Shown: positions 56,917 through 64,000 of the stretch, piece by piece
Numbering within the stretch: the first letter of the stretch is position 1
Layout: the number at the start of each line of letters is the position of its first letter
NCBI RefSeq assembly: GCF_025024155.1
Contig: NW_026251755.1
Coordinates: forward strand, 1-64,000
Direction of reading: 5' to 3'
From: Gamsiella multidivaricata
Lineage: Eukaryota; Mortierellomycota; Mortierellomycetes; Mortierellales; Mortierellaceae
DNA length: 64,000 nt
The notes under the pieces: model-generated
Database searches by the model: none
Told to the model about the DNA's origin: nothing
Seen by the model: the letters and a program-made list of their open reading frames with translations, nothing else
Program-made: the position numbers and the translations under genes

Positions 56917-59900
56917 ATGACATTTACCAAAAATGACATCTCTTCACTTTACCATTCACAACCAGTCAAGCATGGAATGGCCGCGATCCAGCCACTGGCA
57001 CCTGGAGTCACCGAGGAACTGCGCGCTTCTTTAGTCATCAGCTCGCTTGAGCAATGCGCAGCCGAACTTGTTCAGAACTGTAGGTGCTAGGCATCATTCG
57101 CGTGGTTCGGACATGACAAAGTTCCACTCTCAAAATTTCTAAAGCGGCTCTGTGTCTCTGTGCCTCTGCGCCTCTGTGCCTCTATCCGCGATCCTTATTA
57201 ACCCACTAGCCATCGACGCAAATGCATCATCGATTGAGGTCAAAGTCGATGTGGCTGGTCACAGTCTGCAGGTTTCCGACAACGGGAACGGGATTATCTC
57301 AGTCGACATCATGCATGTCGGAACGCGATACGCCACATCCAAGTGCTCAACCTTACAGGATCTGAGGCGGATAAAAACATATGGCTTCCGCGGTGAAGGC
57401 ATGTCGCATCTTTGTTCGGATCGTCAGTGATTCACGTAATCGGACTGAAGATGCTTACCATCAAACTCCCCTTCTTCCTTTAGCCGTTGCAGCAATGACG
57501 GAGATGTCGCTTGTTGATATTGTTTCGCGTCCTCAGGATCAGCGCGACGTATACTCTGTTATTTTCAAGGTAGTAACAAGCGCGTGTAAATATTTTTTAT
57601 TGGACATCCGTACATGACCTCTTGACTGATGCTTTTCTTCGTCCCTGCCTTGCTTTAAATGACTAGGGTGGAGAGAGGCTGTTTTGCGGCCCTTCGAGCA
57701 AGTACCCTCGATTCAATCATGGAACTACCGTTTCAGTGCGGGATCTTTTCTACAAGGTAGTGGTTCCATATATTTATATGCATCGAGTAGGATGTATTAA
57801 TATGCTCTTCAGCTGACTTGTGCTGCCGAAATTAGTTCCCTGTTAGACAAAGATATTGGTCTGAGGCCTCCGCGTCCAAGCTGGAACTAGAACTGGACAA
57901 AGTCAAGCGGGCTGTCGAGACATTTGCATTAGTCTCCCCTCGTATATCATTCACAGTCATCGATATGGCAAAGGATGCTAAAGTGATGACATACCGCAAA
58001 GCCGACTCTCAGCTGCACAGGATCACTGCAGTCCTTGGTCTAGCACTTTCTTCCTCCCTCACATTCGCAAAGTCGAGTCCTGAGGATACAACTTACAGCC
58101 TCTCTGGATATATTTCGACTATGGGACATTACAATCGTCTCTACCAGTACATATTCTTGAACAACCGACCGATCCGCTCTGATATTATTCAACGGACGAT
58201 CACTCAGACTTTTCAGCAGTCAAGTTTTTCAAAGGAGAGCCTCCGCTTTGACGAAGACGTTAGGCGGTCCAGGGAACGATACCCAGTATACGTACTTACC
58301 CTGAAGTGTCCGCTGAGCGAGTATGACATCTGTATGGATCCAGCTAAGGTCACGGTCGAGTTTGAGGATGAGGAGCGCGTGCTGCGTGTTGTGAGGGATA
58401 CCATCATCGCGTTCCTCGAGCGGCAACACCTGCTCTCGAGGTCAGCAGCATCGACGTTGAGGAACCAAAGCACTACCAGGAAGCGCAAGTCCAGGGCAAA
58501 AGGCAATGTGGGGCTTTCAGATGAGTCCGTTCCGCTCGGCTATCTCTCTCGTATCAAGTTGTCGCGTCCATCCCGAGCCAGCAAGGCCCCTCAGTACTCT
58601 CAGGGGGATGCTTATCAGCAAGAGGAGATTGACGTGGAGGATGAACTTGAGTTTGAGCTGGATGAAGACTGGATTTCATCCATGCTTGACGACGATTTTG
58701 TGAGCAGCGAGGTCGAATACAATAGACAGGACAGTAGTGATATCATGCTGCCGAACTCAGGCCTTAGAAGAGCCTCACTTCCGCATGTCGTTGAATCAAG
58801 GTCGACATCGTTCATTACAGGAACGTCTGGAATCTGGGCCCAGGATGCGCTTCGGAAGTGGGTCAATCCGCTTTTCCCGACTCCGCCTACGCAGGTACCC
58901 TCTCTACAAACCTTGAATCTTGATACGGGCATGGGCGATGCTGGAAAACGGGAGTCTATCGAAAAGTCAGTCAGTCGATTTTTCAGTCGAGGTGCCGGCT
59001 GCCAGGACCAGTTCAACATCAAGCGCTTGCAGCTTTCAAAGACCTGTCTACAGCATGCCCGGGTTATTGCGCAGCTCGACCGCAAGTTCATTCTCTGCAC
59101 CATGGATGCCGCAGCAACGGCAACAGCACAGCTTTGCAGTCCACGATCAACGGTACTAGTGGTAGTCGATCAGCACGCAGCGGATGAGCGTGTGAGAGTG
59201 GAGCGGCTAATGAAGGAGATGTGTGTGTGCTCATGCGCGACTTTGGAGTCAACGATACACGCTATGGAGGAATTGTCGCAAGCATCGGAGCACCGACTGG
59301 ACAGCATGGCCATGATCCCGCCGCTTCCTATCACGCTTAGTAGACGGGAGTGGAGGCTTGTAGAGCAGTACTCGGACTGGCTCAGCCGCTGGGGCATCAT
59401 CTTGGACAAGAATCCGCTTACCGCGGCAGTCGACACAGACCCAGCTCAATTGAACGAAGATTCGATACCATTAGATGAGGATGATGATACTCTTTTGGTA
59501 TCTCATCACTTCAGCGACTCTCTGACCGAATCATCTCAAACTATGAAATCTCACTCTGAACTTCAACAAGCGCCGATCACAGCTACCGCGGGTGGAAATA
59601 TCTTGGTGTCTAGGCATATCACAGCGTCCGATTACAGCCAAGGCTGGGTCACGGTATTACCCCGGGCAGTTGCAGACCGATGCGTCGTCGATGGAGCTCT
59701 AACACAAGATCTAATCAAAGACTCAATCAGCTGGGCGGAAGGAAGTCGATATAGTTCACGGCGTGATCAGTTGGAAAGCCACAGCGCTAATGACGGTATG
59801 TATCCTGTACGACCACGTTTGTTGCTGTCGTAGTGCGGCATTGCGCAGCCCGTCTAACATCTTTTGCCGTATCATTGTCTTTATTAAATCTCTGTTTAGA

Positions 59901-60222
59901 TGCAAGCAGCTGGCTGCGATGCATTCGAGGGTGCCCACGCGGGATCTTGGATATTGTCAATTCGAAAGCATGTCGGGGCGCCATTATGTTTAATGACAAG
60001 CTATCTCTGGCACAATGCGAGGGGGTAGTGCGCAGCCTGGCAGAGTGCAAATTTCCATTTCAGTGTGCACATGGTCGTCCGAGCATTGTACCGTTGACCA
60101 TCTTGGATCAAACAATGCCTCATCAGCAGAAGCAACGCTCGAGATCGCCTAGCAAGCTAGCATCTTTTAAAAAGCACCAACGGAAAACACTGTGGACTCC
60201 CTGGATGCGGAACGATACGTAA
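56917..60222 (+). CDS. MLH3: DNA mismatch repair protein MLH3 (MutL homologue)
   Basis: Six exons (56917-57079, 57210-57398, 57484-57569, 57667-57756, 57836-59795, 59900-60222) close in frame to 936 residues. The GHKL ATPase motifs are complete: AAELVQNSIDANA (Glu50, Asn54, Asp57), VSDNGNGI (77-83) and TYGFRGEAVA (111-120). SLSGYISTMGHYNRLYQYIF, NNRPIRSDI and DPAKVTVEFEDEERVL belong to the transducer domain. After an acidic linker, the C-terminal endonuclease site DQHAADERVRVE (621-632) and the conserved end KACRGAIMFNDKLSLAQC and CKFPFQCAHGRPSIVPL (CAHGRP at 885-890) identify MLH3. It pairs with MLH1 in the nucleus, in meiotic crossover resolution and some mismatch repair. The second intron begins with GC instead of GT. 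An in-frame Met at 56977 could also start the protein and would match the usual Mlh3 N-terminus better. Confidence 0.93.
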
Positions 60223-61600
60223 TAAATGAAAAATATTACGCGGCACCTGCACTTTAACTATGGCCAAGGGTAATGTAAACGAGCACTCGCGTGCAAGTGA
60301 AGGTCTGCACTTATGGATTAGACATGTAGAATTGTGCAACTAAAGGAACGAATATGACATTGAAAAGTGTTTGAGGAGAGGTCAGATTTGTTAAATGATG
60401 CACTTCGTGTTTTTTGAGGAGATTGCCGTCGGTGAACGATGAAAATCCTCCATTGTTTTGTCAACGCAATTTATGAAAAGATCGGCGCTGATTTCTTCGC
60501 TGACCTCGGCCATGGTTCGATTTAATAATGCAAATGGTGCTGGTAACGGTGGTGTTGGCGGTAAGGCAGATAAGGCAGTACGCCCAGCTCGTGGTGGGGT
60601 ACATGCGGATATAGGACGAGTATGGCCCCAGAAGGCAGTGGCGACTATATTTATTGTATTCGCGGTGCGCGGTCCATTAGTAACAACGCGATGCGCGCAC
60701 AGCAATAAAATCCTTCCGTGCCTGGAGGGATTAATTTTGTTGGCACAATTATCGATCAAGGCCATTTGTCTTTAGCGCAGCATCAAACGCAGATGTATTT
60801 CTTTAATATCTGTTTAGCCCTGCGAATCTATCAGACCTAGTTAGCAAAGCTTTGTTGTAGAGCTCCTCTTTAACAAAAGAAAACCAACAAGTAGAGACGC
60901 CAAGGATAGAATATTCCCACAGGACGAGACGGTAACACCAGGGCATTCGCACAAGTAAGCATCCAATCGAGTATTAAAAAATAACGATAAAAATCCATCC
61001 GTGATGGCCGATCAAGCCATTTCAGGGCTTTCCCACATTGGAGCTTCGGCATGCGAGGGGGGGTTTTGTCTCGGTCAGACTCTTGTGCCGCATTTTTGCT
61101 CTTGCGTGCCAATGGGTACTGTCCAGATCTTTTGACGCGCTTTGATGATAATAGTCCCTCGTCTCAAACCACAGCATTTGTTTCCTGATGGACATGAACA
61201 TCTCATACTCGGTCGAGGGCGACCTTAAGAATATCTCGCCCATTTTTCCACGTCTTTTTCCTCACACTTTGTATACCATGCTTATTGGCAACTCAGGCCT
61301 TCAAGAACAATTGTATGCTAACGTCGTGTACTGTTCACCCTGTTGGATGTAAAAGCCAAAGAAGCCTTCTCAGTTTATTTGCCGACTCTGTCCTATTTGT
61401 CCCACAACCCACGCTCCTCTCTGAGTCCTTTTCAACCTCGGGTTTTTAGAATAATATTCCAAGTCTTGGATGGAATAATGTCCATGAAAAAGTGTCCCAC
61501 TGTCCAGTCAAATGTCGTTATATTCCAGAAGAAATAATATTCCAGTTGGCTTTTTTTTTTCTCTTTCTCCTCTAGTCACATCCCTTGTCTTGGTCTCGAG
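60223..61600. other. Intergenic containing an inverted partial gene copy
   Basis: The duplicated segment at 60418-60862 is listed separately. Between 60870 and 61590 I see only short open frames without family likeness. Confidence 0.45.
60418..60862 (+). pseudogene. Inverted, truncated copy of the 3' end of the arabinokinase-like gene
   Basis: Read on the plus strand, this segment follows the sense sequence of the arabinokinase-like gene from about 25560 down to about 24970. It encodes LISSLTSAMVRF where the gene has SISSLTSATIRS, then a shortened Gly/Asn stretch, then the gene's last residues in altered form (GGVHADIGRVWPQKA region against VEEYMRIWDEYGPRRQ read in another frame). It continues into the matching 3' flank (ATAAATATAGTCGC and GCAGCACCAAACGCAGATG type words). 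About 140 bases of the gene (near 25255-25395) are missing. Because 3' flanking DNA is included and there is no A tail, it is a DNA-level duplication, not a retrocopy. It cannot make the protein. Confidence 0.85.
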
Positions 61601-63122
61601 ATGTCAAAAAACAACGACAATAAGCAAGATGCATCCTTGATGAATCAATCATCGACTTCTCACCAAGCTATCCATTCTCTACAGCTGCGAAAACAGCAGT
61701 TTCCATTCATATCTCAGTCCATGCCACAGTAGGAACACTATCCTTTCTTTTATCAGCAACAACAGCAACATAGCTTTGTCTTACCGTCTTCTTTCCGCCC
61801 CTCCCCGTTACTCCCTCGTGCTGACCTTCCTTCCCCATTGCCCTCGCCTTATCTTGCTCATCTTATTACATACCCGTCTCAAGGCACCGCACTGTACGAT
61901 TCGGAGACATACATGGCAAAGCGCCAGAACAATGGCCAGATACGGCAACTAGCTCCTTTGCGAGCTTCGACCTCGTCCAACTCTGTGATACCGTCCCCTT
62001 CGCCAGCTCCTCAGTCTGACCCCGAGTCCTCATCGCCATCAGCAGCAGCAAAGAAGTCGTTCTGGACTACGGCAGGAATGGATACATTTATCGACTGGAT
62101 CACCGACCCACATAGCCACCAGCGATTACATGCCAAGAATCCAATCGCTGGACAAAAGGCCAAGGACGTACACACAGAGCTCGCCAACCTCGTCAACAAG
62201 AAGCACGGAACCGCTTGGGATTACAATCAAATAAAGTCGAAGCTTGCCTACGTGAGATCGAAATACAGGGAGGCGTGCAAGTTGTCATCTACCGGCGAAG
62301 GAAACACCGGTCCCTTTGGACAGGACACACTTCTCTCCAGGCAGAAGCTCGTTTGTCCACATTTTGAGAGGATCCATGTGGTCTATGGAGGAAGTCTATC
62401 GGCAAACCCTCCTCCACCACGGCAGACAGTATTCTATAGGGATGAACGAGCCATGGAAGAGACTGACGGCGAGTGCAGTGACTTGGAAGCCATCGAGGAT
62501 ACACCCCATGCTAATCCAATCGCGGGTATGTGAATGATATATGTGACATGTTAAATTCACCAAGAGACTCTCTCTAACCCTGCCACGTCGATACTTGGTA
62601 CACTTTAGGTGCGCACATTGACGATGGCAGTACTGGCCCGCCGAGCAAGCGCCAAAAAGACAATGGTCTTTCGACTCTATCAGCTATCGCTGAGTCCATG
62701 ACCGAATTAAGTAAGATGGCGAACCAGTCGCGACAGGCCCATGACGAGGACAGGAATCTGCAGAGGCTTCAATTACAGGCGATCGAACGGAGGGAGCGGG
62801 AACTTGTACAGAGAGAATTGGGGCTCGGAGAGAGGCTAGTCAGATTAGAAGGGGAACACCAGGAGATGCTCAATAAGAGAGAAAGGAGGCAAGGGCGAAG
62901 CTTAGGCAGGAATTTGAGGCCGAGAGGGTTGCATTCAGAAAGGAGTTAGCGGAAGAGAAGGCTGCAGTAAAGAAGGATTTCGCGGACGAGAAGGCTGCGT
63001 TCCAGAAGGATAAGTCGATGTTCTTTGAAGAGCGAGATGAACTTAAGTCGCGGATCTCGTCCTTGACGATGGAGCTGGAAATTAGAAGACTTTCATGGAA
63101 AGAAGTGCAAGGATGCAAATAA
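61601..63122 (+). pseudogene. PIF/Harbinger-associated Myb/SANT-like protein gene, damaged
   Basis: From ATG at 61601 the frame runs through a Gln/Pro-rich leader and a trihelix (Myb/SANT-like) domain with KKSFWTTAGMDTFIDWI, NLVNKKHGTAWDYNQIKSKL and VRSKYREACKLSS. An intron (62526-62608) then leads to a long charged coiled coil (QRLQLQAIERRERELVQREL, later RKELAEEKAAVKKDFADEKA). Two lesions are visible: an in-frame TAG at 61730-61732 (codon 44, in a CAG-rich context, so a likely Gln-to-stop change) and a frameshift near 62880, since the rest of the coiled coil is in another frame up to the TAA at 63120. Such proteins partner the nuclease of PIF/Harbinger elements, bind element ends and bring the transposase to the nucleus. 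A transposase lies convergently right after it. A later start (for example 61910) could still give a shorter protein. Confidence 0.7.
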
Positions 63123-63241
63123 AAGGTCGTAGGCTTATCCTCATCGACGGTATCCACCTATTCTAAAACGGTCCCTGAGGACCTACACCTTCAACTTATC
63201 TCTCTTCGCTTTCACCTCGTCCTCGTGTGCGCCTTGCAACT

Positions 63242-63843
63242 CTACAATGGGGCACCTTCCTCGTTCTGTGCAGGATGATAAAAGGCTACCTCATTCAAAT
63301 TGTCTTCGGCATCCTCGTGCTCGCCTCCATCAGGATTCATGAGACAAATGTTGTGTAAAATTATGCATGCAACGACCCAGCTGGACGCCTTGGCAATATG
63401 CTTCTTCTTGACTACCTTGACGGGCAAATTTTGAAGAGACTGCCACCTGAGCTTGAGCCACCCAAAAGCGTGCTCGATCTTGACCCGCGTTGAACCATGA
63501 AGCAGATTGAATGTGAGCTCGTCCTGGGTGTTGTTGGTGCCCTTGTGTCGTGGAATCACGGTAGCTATAATTGGAATATTCCTGGGCGGATTTTCAGCTC
63601 CTTGATGTACTTCTTGCAAGCGTTACTGAAGCATTCCTGATACTCCCTTAAGAGGCGCTGGCACTTGGTGTATCGGTGTCGGGAGGGCATGGGGAAAGAA
63701 CGACCAAGACAATATCTTTTTTGAATAATTATTCCAAGAGCAAAATCAACGATGATTAGAAGTCGCACTTCTATGCCACCCAGATTGTACTCTTTGGGTT
63801 CGTCATCGACTTGAAAAGTAAGCGTATCAATCCAATCATTCAC
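63242..63843 (-). pseudogene. PIF/Harbinger transposase (DDE nuclease), C-terminal part, frameshifted
   Basis: Two overlapping minus-strand frames together give the C-terminal half of a HARBI1-type DDE nuclease. The upstream frame (63843 to about 63600) has NLGGIEVRLLIIVDFALGI and a YCLGRSF motif that matches the region of the second catalytic Asp. The downstream frame (about 63600 to 63242) has ATVIPRHKGTNNTQDELTFN, then RVKIEHAFGWLKLRWQSLQN with the third acidic residue, and ACIILHNICLMN. The shift lies near 63600. The N-terminal half is not visible up to the window edge; it may continue beyond it or be separated by an intron. With the convergent Myb-like gene this makes a PIF/Harbinger element of at least 2.4 kb whose other end is outside the window. 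Confidence 0.75.
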
Positions 63844-64000
63844 TACACATGAGGTTTTCCTTTTTCCTCACCATACCTGTGGCATCATATAGAGTTCACG
63901 CGACGCGTCTTACTCTTCCATATAGCCGTATACTTCGCACCTACTAATGTTCACATATGGCAGCAGCGCAACCACTGATGAAAACATGGCGGCAGCAGAG

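Noticed and set aside
60391..60765. 124-codon minus-strand frame
   Set aside because: It is the antisense of the duplicated gene end; its likeness to a plus-strand frame at 25118-25450 only reflects the DNA duplication.

Overview
This is a 64 kb piece of a fungal nuclear genome. Almost every recognisable gene is split by short GT-AG introns (about 55-130 nt). The gene set is eukaryotic housekeeping plus fungal families: ORC3, MLH3, mitochondrial dihydrolipoyl dehydrogenase, an MRP-type ABC transporter, an OSCA/CSC1 channel and a HAM1-like protein. The style of the families (F-box/LRR relics, FAD monooxygenase, kelch membrane protein) and the abundant homopolymers suggest an early-diverging fungus of the Mortierella type. 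That assignment is inference from gene style, not from a marker.

Layout. Bases 1-8,000 are a transposon and relic zone: Ty3-type gag fragments, a decayed Tc1/mariner transposase, a decayed uncharacterised gene and a broken F-box/LRR gene. From 8.1 to 18.4 kb there is a small ORF, a very long OSCA/CSC1-type channel (minus), an FAD monooxygenase (plus) and a tiny histidine-rich protein (plus). From 18.4 to 22.0 kb is gene-poor. From 22.1 to 24.7 kb lies the most unusual gene, a reduced Dicer-like protein. It keeps the helicase skeleton without its ATPase motifs and has one RNase III domain with all four metal ligands. From 25.2 to 33.2 kb are three minus-strand genes: an L-arabinokinase-like glycosyltransferase, a type II membrane glycosyltransferase and a kelch receptor-like protein. 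From 34.3 to 41.3 kb are dihydrolipoyl dehydrogenase and the HAM1-like protein (plus). From 42.0 to 48.4 kb are ORC3, a MITE and a His-rich multi-pass protein (minus). From 49.5 to 60.2 kb are the ABC transporter (plus), a Cys-rich single-pass protein (minus) and MLH3 (plus). After 60.4 kb there is an inverted, truncated copy of the 3' end of the 25 kb glycosyltransferase gene, and then a PIF/Harbinger element with both of its genes damaged.

The genes do not form an obvious cluster or pathway. Two are chromosome-maintenance genes (ORC3, MLH3), two are glycosyltransferases that could serve the cell surface, and several are membrane proteins. Exon joins were made by hand from splice consensus, reading frame and family conservation. 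Most joins close in frame over the whole gene; uncertain ones are flagged.
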